Shown one piece after another: positions 35,668 to 47,431 of a stretch of DNA of 64,000 bases. Where the stretch lies: the NCBI GenBank assembly GCA_030762935.1, contig CM060898.1, positions 99,269,281 through 99,333,280 on the forward strand. Direction: 5' to 3'. Origin of the DNA: Hymenopus coronatus (lineage: Eukaryota > Arthropoda > Insecta > Mantodea > Hymenopodidae). A program made the translations under genes and the position numbers. Each line of letters begins with the position of its first letter. Position 1 is the stretch's first letter. Below the pieces are notes generated by a model that saw only the letters and a program-made list of their open reading frames with translations, was not told where the DNA came from and searched no databases.

Positions 35668-37790
35668 ATTTAGTTGAGTCGATTTTGTAATACTACATTA
35701 CTTACTTTTTAATTTCGGAAAACATGTTTCAGAAGCCATGTGCTTCCATTGTCAATTCCTTTGGTCAACTGCCGGCATTGCTTGCTGTGGTGGTTGTCTC
35801 TGTCCCTGGTGGTGGTTTGATGAACCTCTGAATGAGTAGATCGCCTGGCGGGATTTCAAAATTGAAAACCCGGTTCTTGTTTTTCCAAATATATATGTTT
35901 TTCCAAACTTTTAATTCTGTCTTCCTTGTGATGTTTTTGAGGATTTTTGGGCTTCTATTTATAGTGTGTTTCTCTTTCCAAAAATGCCAAGCTACTGCAG
36001 ATTTTTCTTCTTGTTTGAGTTTAATATTTCTGTGGTGTTCTTTTGCCCTGGTTTTTATATTTCTTTTTGTTTGGCCGATGTAGATTTTTTCACAGTCATT
36101 ACAGCTGAACTGATATATTCCTGGTTTGTTTTCTTGTGGGATGTCATATTTTAATTTAGAATTTAAAATGTTTTTTATAGAGTAATTGTTTTTAGGGGCT
36201 AGAATGATGTTATGTCGTTAAAAGATCCTCTGGAATTTGTAGAAAGTTGTAGGGTGGTATGTAAACTTCTTGTAGATCTTGTTTTCTTTCTGGTTTTGAG
36301 TGAGTGTGCTGACTTCTTTAATTCTCTTTCTATTTTTGGCTTTATTAACTTTTCTGTACACCAGTTCTGCCCGAAATCCATTCTCTGTAGCTATGTCCAA
36401 TATTTTAGTAAGTTCACATTGGTGTTCTGTTTTTCCCATTAGTGCATTTACCAATCTGTGTGTAAGGCTGTTGAGTAAAGCATGCTGATGGGGAATGGGA
36501 TTGTAACTCTTTTGTTTTATATAGCTGTTGGTGTGGGTAGGTTTTCTGTAGATGCCAAATGTAAGGTGATTATTAGTTTTTATGATTTTTAGGTCGAGGA
36601 ATGGTAGTTGTCCATCACATTCCTTCTCCATTGTGAACTTTATAGACTTTTCTTGCATATTTAGGAGTGTTAGTGCATCTTAGAGGTGCCTTTCTGGGAC
36701 TATTGCAAAGATGTTGTCTACATAGCGGTACCATATTTTGAACATCCAGGGGAATGCCTTTTTAATCCTAGTTTCCATAGTGCTCATGAAGAGATCTGCT
36801 AATATTGGTGACAACGGGCTGCCCATAGCTAAACCAGATGTTTGTTTGTAATATTTCCCGTTAAATGTGAAAAAATTTTGATTTATGTACAGATTCGTTA
36901 ATATGATGTATTCTCGCACTTCTTCTGTTGTTTTTCCTATTGCAAGTAACCAGTTTTTGATGTGGGATTATATGCTTTCTGTAGGTATGCTTGGAAACAG
37001 AGCAGTAACATCAAAGGAAACTAACATATCGATTTTTTCCAATTTTATGTCTTTAATTTTATCGATCAGATCTAGAGAGTTTTTTATACTTGCTGTTTCA
37101 AATTTAGGAAAGGAAGAGAATCTGTTTGTTAACCATTTTGCTAGATTATATGTAGGTGCACTTATATTGTTTATAATTGGTCTCATTGCATTTCCCGGCT
37201 TGTGTATTTTTGGAAGGCCATAAATTCTGGGCAGAACTGGATTATCAACTTTAATTTTGCATTTTTCTTTTTTGTCTATTAGTTTACATTCTTGAATACT
37301 GGCATTTAATTTAACTATACATTGGTTTAGAGGGTTCTTTTGTACTGTAGAGTATTCTTCTTTTTCTAAAAGTGTTTCCATTCTTTCTTCATATTCAGTT
37401 TTGTCCATAATTACTATTGTGTTTCCTTTGTCTGCTTTGCTATAAATTACCGGTTTGCTTTTTAATGCTCTTATTACATTTTTTGGGGGGTTAGTTTTCT
37501 TTTTGGTTTCTATTGTTTCGATAATTTGGCAACATTCACTTTTTATTATGTTTTTATCAATATCATTTATGTGCTGGGTGGCTATTTGTACGTCCGCAAT
37601 GTAATCGTCAATTTTATCTGAAAAATCGACGCAAGTTTTCATCCCTTTGTTTAAGAAATCCAGTTCTGATTTGGTGAAAGTTTGGTCCGATAGGTTTTTG
37701 ACGTTCATTTGTGGTGTGGATTTTTTAATTGGTTTTCTTTTCCCCTGTTCTTTGCACAGCTTTTCTATAATATACATAAATGCACTGGTA
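35668..37790 (-). mobile_element. Penelope-like retroelement with RT and GIY-YIG domains, near intact
   Basis: The frame 37777 to 35765 (671 codons with the TGA stop) keeps register throughout. N to C it shows SKADKGNTIVIMD, LPRIYGLPKIHKPG, the catalytic block VSFDVTALFPSIP, SGLAMGSPLSPILADLF, YRYVDNIFAIVP (usual YVDD, here VDN), PFLDLKI, IYRKPTHTNSY, then a GIY-YIG nuclease (GIY at 36113-36121, YIG at 36074-36082, GQTKR after it). Three UAA codons interrupt it, after TESI (near 36968), ERHL (near 36680) and QRIF (near 36218), with no frameshift. Penelope-like elements copy themselves by target-primed reverse transcription. Upstream of 37777 an in-frame TAG suggests a missing N-terminus. The 3' boundary near 35668 rests on a second copy of this end at 52491. 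Confidence 0.93.
35726..35755 (-). ncRNA. Hammerhead-ribozyme-like core in Penelope 3' region, degenerate
   Basis: On the minus strand TTGACAA stands for the CTGANGA box. It is followed by a small stem (GGAAGC / GGCTTC, loop ACAT) and then GAAAC after one or two spacer bases. It lies 10 bp past the coding stop. The layout matches the hammerhead motifs known from Penelope-like elements, but the first box is mutated, so activity is unlikely. Confidence 0.5.
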
Positions 37791-38481
37791 TAACAGAAAT
37801 GCGCAGAAAACTATGTACAAATGTAAGTCATATGAAATGAGATGAAATGAGTAGTTTATCACTCACTCACTCAAGGTGGCTTATAGCCTAAAACCTTTTG
37901 GTGCATTGAATAAATCTTTAAAAAAGAGAAGGTTTAATATTAGGGAAGTGAGTAAAAAATTACCAATAAATTATTTTTGTTTTGAGTGTATAAAACCAAC
38001 TTCTAACTAACAGGTAGAACTTGCTGCATATCTTCATAGATTCTACATGTAGACATTCCTATATGCATAGGTATGAAAGGTATGCAAATTATGAACCATA
38101 TTACATGGGAATATACATATATAAAGACACAATCTCGGGAGTAACATCATTAATTCAGGAGGAAAGTTGTTGCTTACTAAAGGAGGACTTAGAACAGAGC
38201 ACCTGTAATTCTTCCAATTGCTCATAAACAGTATAGACTGTGATAAACTACAGCATTAAACACAATAATAATTAGTTTGAAGAATATTAAAATCACTGTA
38301 TAAGTACCACTATATCATTAAGATTTGGCTAACAAATTCAGAGGTTAATAATTAAATCAAAATATGTTTTGGAAAATTATTAAAGGATATAATTAGATCA
38401 ATTAATGCAAAAATTATCTACACAAGTCTGTAAGTAAATTAAATGGATGCAGTATTATTATAAGTTATTGATATGTTTTAG
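37791..38481. other. Intron d-e end, no feature seen
   Basis: Plain AT-rich sequence before exon e. 38565-39027 and 39661-40267 are similar. Confidence 0.5.
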
Positions 38482-38564
38482 ATTCATATGTCTCCAGTGA
38501 TAAATCAAGTTACAAGTGGGGTATGGGGCAAGCAGGCACTGCGGTTCACCTTTTGGCAGCAGAG
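38482..38564 (+). CDS. Integrin alpha exon e: start of FG-GAP repeat 3
   Basis: Acceptor tatgttttag, donor gtaagc. Completes Asp (g|at) and reads DSYVSSDKSSYKWGMGQAGT, then AVHLLAAE, phase 0 out. WGMGQAG is the FG-type turn preceding the GAP turn that lies in the next exon. Confidence 0.88.
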
Positions 38565-39027
38565 GTAAGCTATTGTTTTATATTTAATTTTGATTAACCA
38601 CCAGTAAAGCACCAACTATTTGTGTGCTTTAGGGCTCCTCACCTGTTGCTAACGTTTTAATGAATGCACCATGCAGAAAAATATAAATTATCTTTAATTT
38701 TACAAATATTCTTATTGTGGCATTATACTATGCTGCCATAAGTGGGTTGAGTGAGAGAAAGGGAATAAGGAAATGAGGTTTTCCTCTCTTCCTGGCCAGA
38801 TGAGTAACATCATGGCATTGCCAATGATATTTCAAAGTTGCCTTATTTCAGTATTCTTTATGTATAATGAAACTTTCTATATCCTTAATTATATTTTAAA
38901 TCTTCAATTTATCAAGCATTTAATAGCTTATTGTATTCAAATTTCAAGGATAATATCACTCTTCAGTCATTATTGTTACTGCTTCTTAAATCATTGTTTA
39001 TCAGATAAACATCACACTCAAACTTCA

Positions 39028-39660
39028 CTAATTAAAATAAGTAACTTACTTTGAATGTGTTTCAGTGGCTATTGCCTCCATCTTTAGCAGAGATTCACTT
39101 ATGTACTTGTGGTAACAATCTATAGCAAATGTCTCTGTTCTGGCTAGATGAATTTTGAATTAGATAATTTGTTTGTGGTATGTCAAAATTTATGACATTG
39201 TTTTTATTTTTTAGAATTAATAGATTTTCCCAAACTGTGAATTCAATCAGATTCTGTACTGATTTTAATACTTTGGGTTCGCTATGAAAATTCTGCCTTT
39301 GAGTCCAAATTTGGTGTGCTACAGCTTACTTATTTGTTTGTTTATGTTTTTCATTTCTCATGTGTTCTTTAAAACTTGCCCAATGTTCCTTTTAGTTTAT
39401 CCTATATACACTTTTCTACAGTCCCTGCAGCTGTTTCCATATATCCCTGATTATTTTGAGGAGGGGATTTTATCTTTCATATTTGTACTGAGGAGGTTTT
39501 TTTAAACTGTTTGTTTACCGGGACTAACCTGATGTCCCATTTTTTGAAAATATTTTGGAATTTTTAGTGTGCCAAAGGGTGGTAAGTGAAGTTTTTGAAG
39601 CTGGTCTCTGGTTTTATTCTTCTTAGGGTGCTGATTTTTTAGTTCTTCTGTTTCACAAAT
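39028..39660 (-). mobile_element. Penelope-like element relic, GIY-YIG end
   Basis: The minus strand reads SGIYGNSCRDCRKVYIG then TKRNIGQ (near 39380-39440), a GIY-YIG nuclease start, with stops and frameshifts around it. Past it the terminal sequence (AAAGTAAGTTACTTA) resembles the end of the 35.7-kb element. It sits in the intron between exons e and f. The upstream RT part is not recognisable. Confidence 0.75.
39059..39087 (-). ncRNA. Hammerhead-like core in second Penelope relic
   Basis: The minus strand shows CTAAAGA (near CTGANGA), a short stem GGC-AATA-GCC, then GAAAC. Position relative to the nuclease relic equals that in the 35.7-kb element. Confidence 0.5.
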
Positions 39661-40267
39661 ATATTAATTTTCTTCTTTATCAAATACTCTGTGTAGCTTC
39701 CTTTCCTCCTCCTCCCTGGTCTCCTTCACTTCTCCCTCTCCCCCTCTCTCACTCCAAGACACTGACTGGTATTCTTATTTTTGATCTACTTTCACTAAAA
39801 ATTCTCAGCTTGATTTGTAACATCAATGTGATAGTGGCCCTTTGTCAGCTTATTTATTAAAGCATACAACACCTTAACTTCATTTCAAAGGAGCAAAAGT
39901 TAAAGCAGCTTTAGAAAGATATATAAGAACTTAAGATTGTGTTTTTTAAATTCATTAAGGAAAGTAAAACAACCCATTGATCAAATGCCAAAGAGGCAGT
40001 GAGCATGACATGGATTAAATCACTGCTGACCTTAGATTACAAAAGGAGGGTGCAAGAGGGGCCATAGTTATGAATAGAAAAATATTAATTTAATTAAGAG
40101 AGTGGAATTAATACCTACTATATTGAAAAGGAATAAATAGCAAATAAATATATTAATAAATCTTAGCTAGAAAATGTTTTTATTTTTCCTTCCTAGTTGT
40201 TTGATTCTGTTCTGTTCTCCCATTGTTGTATTGTATTTGATTAAATTCTTAGGTGCTTTGTTTTCAG

Positions 40268-40316
40268 CATGGTGTTGAAATCTTAATTGGAGCTCCAGGT
40301 GTAGACCAGTGGTATG
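40268..40316 (+). CDS. Integrin alpha exon f: short GAP exon
   Basis: A 49-bp exon with acceptor gctttgttttcag and donor gtaagt. Reads HGVEILIGAPGVDQWY and exits in phase 1 (g|ga = Gly). The IGAPG core completes the FG-GAP repeat begun in the previous exon. It is too short to be found by open-frame length and rests on splice signals, phase and motif. Confidence 0.88.
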
Positions 40317-40616
40317 GTAAGTTAAAAATATAAACTGTTCTATACGTTTGCTTTGAAATTCTCAGGAATAAATAATTCAAGCTTGAACTTCTATATCTAT
40401 AGTTGTATAAACAATTTCCTTCATCAGACGTGAAAAATATTTTTAAAATATTTTTTTTTCTTGAATGAATAGAGGTTTTGATATAACACTTTACTTATAA
40501 GAAGTGATTATTGTTACCCATTATTACACAGCAATTTTAGTGTTACATTTAATATGTAATGTTAACAATTTCTCCACTACTTATATAAAAAGGATAATAT
40601 ATAGATGATGGAAGGT

Positions 40617-41150
40617 GCCCTACAACTGGGGTAGAGCACCACATATATGCTCCCAGCCCTTTGTGTTTCTACCATGGTCCCAGGGTGGGAGGGATGGGGG
40701 AAGCCACAAGTGTGACCAGATCTACATGACAATGGATGTAAGCATGGCCCCTCCCTAACGTTACCAGATCAAATACATTGGTCACCACTTGGACACACCC
40801 ACAAGCTTGTACTACTAGTAGTTCCCCAAAGGGATACCTACCCAAGAGCATCCAGAGGCAGGATCTAACTGAGCAGTTACAGCAACGATGCCAGAGAAGA
40901 AACCTCTACAAAGTGCACTTCCACTGCCGAGCTGAACATCATTTCCTGGTCCTTCAACCCTGAAACAGATGACAAAGAAGTGGTAGGTACCAGAAGCAAT
41001 GGACAGAAAAGTTGTAGTAGAAGATGAATACCCCAGCATTCACCAACTGACCTGGAAAAACCACAAAAAACCCATGGGCCAGAATGGGTGATTCCTGGGA
41101 TCGAACCGAGACCTTCCAAATGTGAATTGCACCCACCTCTCTCGGTTATG
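40617..41150 (-). mobile_element. SINE-like family D with B box
   Basis: The minus strand carries GGTCTCGGTTCGATCCCAGG (B box) near 41100. The internal block CTGGTCCTTCAACCCTGAAA (40947-40966) recurs at 34.94 kb. Fills much of intron f-g. Confidence 0.65.
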
Positions 41151-41289
41151 AGTTATCTAAGTTAGAAAAGGTTCTGAAGTCAGTCACAATTTATTCAGGA
41201 TCTGTGAACAGTGTAACTCAAAAATACTAATATTTAATAATAATATATAAAACCAAATTTCATTCTTAGGCCTGGTAGCTTTTAATTTT

Positions 41290-41785
41290 GAAAGGCAAAA
41301 AATGTTTAAGAAAATGCCCAATCTCCAAATAACCTGCTTACTTGAAACAATATTCATTAGGTACCTAATTTTATTTTCTTAAAAACAGCTCTAATGCTTT
41401 TGATTAAAATATGTATTACAGGTTTGGTATATTGGCAAGTGAAATATTTTAAATTATTTCAAAATAGATAGTGACATCCATTTTATTCTCATACAGTATT
41501 ATGCTCCTGGAAAATCACACTACATTCTGGAAAATCACAAGATACATAAAATTGTTTGTAAGAAAGAGTGGACTTCATTAAAATATGCAATTTATCAGAA
41601 AGTTTTTTTTATAATATTAACTATTACCCAAATGTATACCTTTTTATAAAAATGCATATTTTTAAGGTTCAGGGGACCTCAGAAAATGTATATATATTGA
41701 ATACTAGGTATGAATTTTTGGGTAAAATGAAATACTTTCTCCAGCTACACAGGCAAGCAGTGGAGAAAATAAGAGTACATGATTT
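41290..41785. mobile_element. Diverged Helentron-like fragments, opposite orientations
   Basis: 41290-41600 resembles the internal region in minus orientation (GCTCTAATGCTTTTGATTAA). 41640-41785 resembles the hairpin-proximal region in plus orientation (GGTTCAGGGGACCTCAGAAA). Both are old copies. Confidence 0.45.
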
Positions 41786-42766
41786 TGTAGTTTTTTTTTT
41801 TTTTTATTTGTTTTGTTTTGTTATGGATTTTGCATCATATTATTATAATGACTGACTCTACTTATCAAACTCCTGTCCTATACATGGCTTGTGTGAAAAA
41901 ACAATTAAACTGTATTATATTACATTAATTATAGTTCATATATCCTGTACTTTTCTCCTTCACAACAGGATGTTAAATATGACAACATATTTACACAACA
42001 TTTATAATATTATTTCTTGGATATATATTAATTAGTTAATCTATTAATTACATTAGGGATCACTTAAAAAGCTCAATAATATATAAAATGAATGTTAATA
42101 AAGATATAGTTTAACTTTCTTAAATGTCTGATTATTATTATAGGCTTTAAATTAACAAGATAATTCATTTCTTTTTGAACATATAAGGGATCACTTGATG
42201 GTATACCCATTCAAATCTGGAACTTGTGTCAATTTTGTGAATGTTGGAATTAGTTACAAAACAGTGTTTTTTATGTAAAACGCTTTATATAAAACATCTT
42301 CCAATACACCTACATTGTTTATCTCATCTTAATAAGAGTCAGGCAGCGTATGCAATTTAAAAGGGCATCAATATGTGTATATGTATTCTTCCACAAGGTT
42401 AATATCTCTAGGTTCTTAAGAATATTTCTACATGATGTTCTTGCATGAAAACTTGATATAATTTTGAGGTCCTTTTTTGTACACTGAAAATTCTCTTTGA
42501 ATCCATAGAAGCTCCCAAAAATTACATCATATTTGATTATTAAGTGAAAGTATGCAAAATAGGCTAATTTTAATCTATGAATATTCTGAAAGAGGACAAA
42601 GCTGAATGCATAAGTACTGAACTCAATTTAGGAACAATTTCATCAGTATGAATTTTCCAGTTTAGAGGTTAGTCTATTAATAACCCTAGCAATTTAGAGA
42701 CATCTGATGTATACTTTTTAAGATGCACATATAACACTGATTTATATTTATGTTGTATTCTTATAG
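41786..42766. other. Intron f-g end, no feature seen
   Basis: AT-rich, unique-looking. Confidence 0.5.
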
Positions 42767-42871
42767 GAAGTGTTCTTTCATATCTTCCATATGTGGAGAA
42801 CTCTAAACTCAAATGGAAGACCATTATTGCAGAACCTCGGAGGTCAAAATTAAACAAGTTTGAATATTTGG
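42767..42871 (+). CDS. Integrin alpha exon g: between FG-GAP repeats 3 and 4
   Basis: Acceptor ttcttatag, donor gtaagt. Completes Gly and reads GSVLSYLPYVENSKLKW, then KTIIAEPRRSKLNKFEYL, phase 1 out. G-x-V-x-x-Y is the strand after the GAP turn. FEYLGYAV across the next junction opens repeat 4. Confidence 0.88.
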
Positions 42872-43124
42872 GTAAGTTTTAAAATAAGGGATTTTATTGC
42901 TTTATCTTTATAGAAAGGAGGAATACATAAGCCACTTTCTTCTTCTTTGCCTTCCTGGTTTAATATTCCATTCTCTTTTCTCCTCTTCCTATTTTCCTTT
43001 TCAAGGTAAGTTATATGTAACCAATAATAATTAGGTTGGAAAGTCAGCTTACTCAACTCTCCTCTTTGAGGCTATTTGCTTACCCCTCTCCATGTTCTAT
43101 AAGGACCAAGTCATCTCTGCCAGA

Positions 43125-43380
43125 GGCGGCGCCGTGGCCGAGTGGTTAGAACACTTGCCTCTCACCTAGATGGCTGGGGTTCGATCCCAAGCGACCGCAT
43201 GTGAGATTTGTGGTGGACAAAGCGGCACTGGGGCAGGTTTTCTCCGGGTACTCCAGTTTTCCCCGTCATTGCATTCCACCGGTGCTCCATCATCGTTCAT
43301 GTATCACCAGTATCACCAGTGTCACCGCCTGCGGTGCCATAAGTAGTTAAAGTGGGCGTTAAACACTACCAAAAAAAAAA
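43125..43380 (+). mobile_element. SINE family B, tRNA-Ser/Leu-like head
   Basis: GCCGTGGCCGAGTGGTTAGA (A box) and GGGGTTCGATCCCAAGCG (B box), then a body (GGGCAGGTTTTCTCCGGGTA, CATTGCATTCCACCGGTG) and poly-A tail. A second copy at 30541 shares the body, which identifies it as a SINE and not a tRNA gene. Confidence 0.85.
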
Positions 43381-43924
43381 TCTCTGCTAGCCTTCATAAT
43401 TCTTTTTATTTTCATAACAATTTTCCTATAACCACACCTTCTTTCACAGTTTTTAATAATTCTGTCTTTTGCCTTGACCACTACTATTTCCTTGTTTTGT
43501 TTCTTTGTTGCACCAGGTATCTTTCATGTGATTCCTTGTTACCTTGTCCTTTCACTATTTTTGCTGGTACAAAATAATTTACCTCTATTCCACCTCCTCA
43601 AAGCATCCATTCCAAATTCCTTGTATATTCTCTATGGCTGACGTAGCAATTGACCTTGCGTACTCTGTGACTTTCCACCATTTACTTTCACCAGAAATAA
43701 CTGCTCAGAAAATGTGCATATCAAGTGCATCACCATGTCCACAATATACGCAATTTCATACAGGTAAATAATATGTGTGATTTTCCTCTCCTCTACTAGT
43801 GTTTGTTTTAATATGCCTTTGCATGAATTCTATCTTACCTTCTTCTAGATTACCTATATACCTGGCATCCCAGGATCGATTTCTTTCAGTTTCTTCAAGA
43901 GACTATCCTTCACAAAATTCTTTA

Positions 43925-44065
43925 GACTGCCTCCATAGTCAAATGGTTAGCGAGCTGACTTCTGACCTGGAGGTCCTGGGTTCAATTCCGGGCTGGGGCA
44001 GGGAATTTTTCTTTAACCAGAATTATTCCTTATTCCCCCAAAGAGTCTGGAAGTATGCATGTGAG
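43925..44065 (+). mobile_element. SINE family C, tRNA-like head
   Basis: CTGCCTCCATAGTCAAATGG, then GAGGTCCTGGGTTCAATTCC (B box) and GGGCTGGGGCAGGGAATTTT. A related copy lies at 55.8 kb. Confidence 0.72.
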
Positions 44066-44129
44066 AGTGAATGTGCATGTGTTTGAAGAAAATATGTCCC
44101 AATGTTCAAGAATCTACAGTCAAAAAGAT

Positions 44130-44163
44130 GGTTGGTTGGTTGGTTGGTTGGTTGGTTGGTTGG
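44130..44163. repeat. (GGTT)n microsatellite, LINE tail
   Basis: About eight GGTT units at the 3' end of the minus-strand LINE fragment, likely its tail. Confidence 0.85.
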
Positions 44164-44740
44164 TATCTAATGTTGAGCAGTTGGCAGTGAAGCCATTCGC
44201 TCTCTTGCATTCCAGTATTTTGATGTCATATTATCATGTCGACTCAAGGTTGGGCAGCGCAGTTGATGGTTTCCATCCATATCTTCTATAAGTGTACAGA
44301 AAGGACACAGAGGAGATTTCACTGTACCAATCCTGAATAAATGTTTATTGAGACAGTTAGGAGTCCAAAAGTTGCTACAGAGGATTTTCTTGGTAATGTA
44401 GTGATTCTGGTCGTGTCATTACATAAGTTTTTCCATGGTTTTCCTTTTGTTTGTAATACATTATCTTCTTTAATTTTGTTATTATATGTTGATATAATGA
44501 TTCTTTTGAAAGAGTGATAACTTATTGGATAAGATGAATTTGATGTAACTTTACTACCTTTTCTTGTATGTATATCAACACCTTGCCATCTATTCAGTAT
44601 TGTTTCAGCATTTGGCCCATCTTTTTGATATCTTGTTTTTAATTCTGCTTTAGAATTTGGGATTATGTACAGTGTTCCTGACCCCAGAAAGTGGTTTATA
44701 TTGTGTAGAAATGTGTGATTCATAGAAGTTGAAGTTTCTC
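44164..44740 (-). mobile_element. LINE 3' end (post-RNase H zinc region) with (AACC)n tail
   Basis: The minus strand reads ITTLPRKSSVATFGLLT, then in another frame FRIGTVKSPLCPFC and EDMDGNHQLRCPTLSRHD. This is the C-terminal H-C-type region common after the RNase H domain of non-LTR elements. The reading ends at LPTAQH, followed by a (GGTT)n tract (AACC on the element strand). Confidence 0.8.
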
Positions 44741-45639
44741 TTGGTATACGATATATTCATTACAACAGGTGGCCCAACTGCCCCATATTTAACATTTGCA
44801 CATACCCTTTTGTGCATTAAAAGTGTTGTAGAACTCAATGCGGCTATTTCAAGATAAAACTAGAGACTGGGAAACTGGCATTAGCATACTTCATTTTATC
44901 TCTCTCAGTGAGTGTGACCTGCTCACCATCTCCACTGATAAGCAAGAGGGGTAAATACATCTCATTCTTATTAATAAACAATCCAAATAAAAAACATAAT
45001 TTCATCTTCCAAAATTTATTATTCATGCAATAGCCATTAATAAAGCAACATCCCCAAGGGTGCTCTTAGCAGCACAGAGGAGACCAATTTTAATTTTAAA
45101 TAGTCTTATTGAGTTCTGCAACTATTTTAGTGCTCAAAGCGATATCCGCACACATCAAATGTAGGATAGTTGGTCCACCTAGTATAAAACATCACTCCAC
45201 AATTAGTAAGAGCAGTTTGCAGTACACATTTAAAGGCATTAAATGTTCTATGTTCTAGCATTCAGATAAACAATATGTATTCTAGAACATTCTTAAAATT
45301 CAGAGATGAAAACAGTAGTATTTTAAGCCATGTATCACAGCCTGGGACATCACTGTGATAAATATTTCATTAGTAGAACATGTTAACAAAATGTACATCT
45401 ATATTTATAGTGTGTTGATAGTGTTTAATGCCCTCTTTTACTACAAATGGTACAACAGGCAACTATTTTTATAGGAAATTGCTGAAATTATTAGATCTCT
45501 TAAGAAGCAACTACATTTCAGCTGATTACTTAATTATTGTGTGTTCCAAACTTCCTGATGTTTTGTGAGAATCAGTAGTAAAACTGCATTGTTGCCAAAC
45601 TGGTTATGTCTTACTCTAGACTTAAGTGTAATAAAGTCT
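44741..45639. other. Intron g-h, unassigned
   Basis: Possibly more of the minus-strand LINE up to about 45000, but no motif was clear. 46513-47045 is plain AT-rich sequence. Confidence 0.35.
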
Positions 45640-46512
45640 TTAACTACAGTATAGACCAAATTCAGTTACAAACTGTGGAAACAAAAAAATTATCTTGGAG
45701 TAACCTTTAACAAAGACTATCCTTTAACAAACATATTACTACAGTTGTTAGTGCAGCTTATAGAAATCTGGCATTAATTATTCGTAATTCATGTTACTTT
45801 AACAGTGTAAGAATGTTGTTTATTTTATATATTTCATTTATGAGATTGAGACTTGAGTATGCTTCAGTTGTATGGAATCCTTATAGTGCCAAATATATTA
45901 AACTAATTGAAACCATTCAATGCAAGTTCTTGAAGTATGTATTTCTTGAAACAATTCATTGCTATTCTAAGTTTATTTCTTATGATTCACTGCTTCATTT
46001 ATATGAGTTTAGAAATTCATCACGCAGAAGAAATTGCAATTAAAAATATTCAAGAATTTCGTTGGGAACTACCTGATCATCCTCCGCAGTCCATGATCTT
46101 GCACCAAGCGACTATTTCCTCTTCTGGCTTGTAGGACAGCGATTTCAAACCATACTTTTTCTTTACAAACTACTACATAATAAGATTGATGATCCTAACT
46201 TAAAGAAATTCAATGATTTTATGTTCCAAATATTACATCAAATAGTTTTCATAATATATTTTTTATTCCAAGGGTTAATAGTAACTCACACAAATATTCA
46301 CCTATACTACACTTTATAAAATAAATTACATCACTTACCAATTGGTATATACAACATGAAAATCAACAGATTTGCTTTTCCTGTGAACATTTTTTAACAA
46401 TAGTAGATTAATACTGTTACTGTAACCGAAATGATATTGTATTCTATTTTTCTTTCAAGTGAATGAATTGGGGAAACCTGTTATGTTCACAAATAAAATA
46501 AATAAGTAAACC
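45640..46512 (+). mobile_element. LINE 3' fragment, RT C-terminal region
   Basis: Reads LWKQKNYLGVTFNKDYP, VVSAAYRNLALIIRNS, FMRLRLEYASVVWNPYSAKY, then IKLIETIQCKFLKYV, then FLYKLLHNKIDDPNLKKF in another frame. SVVWNPY followed by L-I-E-x-I-Q is typical of the end of non-LTR RTs. Ends with an AAATAAATAAG tail. Confidence 0.82.
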
Positions 46513-47045
46513 ACTCATTTTCAGCAATATGTTTTGCACTGTGGTAGAACAGAGCCCATCACTTTTTTGTAAAGCAATGTTTCTTGAACTGGGAGCTATG
46601 AATGCTTCTTTTAGCAGTTTGCAATATATCTTGGATCAGGAGTTATTTTGTGAAAATCACATATTAAAATGTGAAACATATTGGCACATTTACAAGATTA
46701 AAAAAAGCCATAATTTAATTTATGCCAGCACCTATTTATTACTTTTTAAGTATAATTATAACTAAAGGTCTCCATTTAAACATCACGAAAGATAAGTGTA
46801 AATTAATAAGATATAAAATTTGAACCACTAATCAAAATAATGTCACCTTTTATCCTAGCTACTTGTTGCTTTTCTATAATATGAAATGATCATGCATGTG
46901 ATATTATGGAAAATTGTGCTGTCCCTATGATACAACATTGCATTACTGTATTTTCTAGTGATGTTTTAGTGAACATGTCCTATATGACAGGAGATTGGAG
47001 TCAATAATAGATGAGGTGTAGTAATGACCTGTAATTTTCACATAG

Positions 47046-47134
47046 GGTATGCGGTCAGTTCAGGAAAGCTGTCCAACAAATACAGAGTATTATATGCTGC
47101 TGGAGGACCAAGAGGAGCAGATATGAAGGGCCAT
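47046..47134 (+). CDS. Integrin alpha exon h: FG-GAP repeat 4
   Basis: Acceptor tttcacatag, donor gtaagt. Reads GYAVSSGKLSNKYRVLYAAG, then GPRGADMKGH, phase 0 out. It matches the G-Y-x-V-x-x-G ... V-x-G-x-P-R-x-x-x-x-G pattern of the fourth repeat. The GAP core is AAGGPRG. Confidence 0.9.
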
Positions 47135-47431
47135 GTAAGTGCTTGAAATATCATACAGAGTACCTTTCAGTTAATGTATTAACTCTCCAGTATTGTATTC
47201 TACAGATGAATGGGCAAAGAAATTTTAAAAGTTTTATTTATCACACATGTAAACTAAACAAAGTCAATGAAGGAATGTATTGCAGAATAGAAACTAGATC
47301 TTTAGCAGATTGGTTAGACCTGGGTTAATAGCAGGCTAGAATGCACTTGTCAGCATACTGTGGGATTGCTACCTTCTGACTGATTAATTTTATATAACTT
47401 TATAGCTCCAAAAATTAAAAGACAATTTCTT

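Noticed and set aside
36885..37223. 112-codon + strand open frame
   Set aside because: Shadow of the minus-strand Penelope reverse transcriptase.
43125..43200. Functional tRNA gene
   Set aside because: A and B boxes are good, but the acceptor arms do not pair cleanly and the following 180 bp recurs at 30541, so it is a SINE head.
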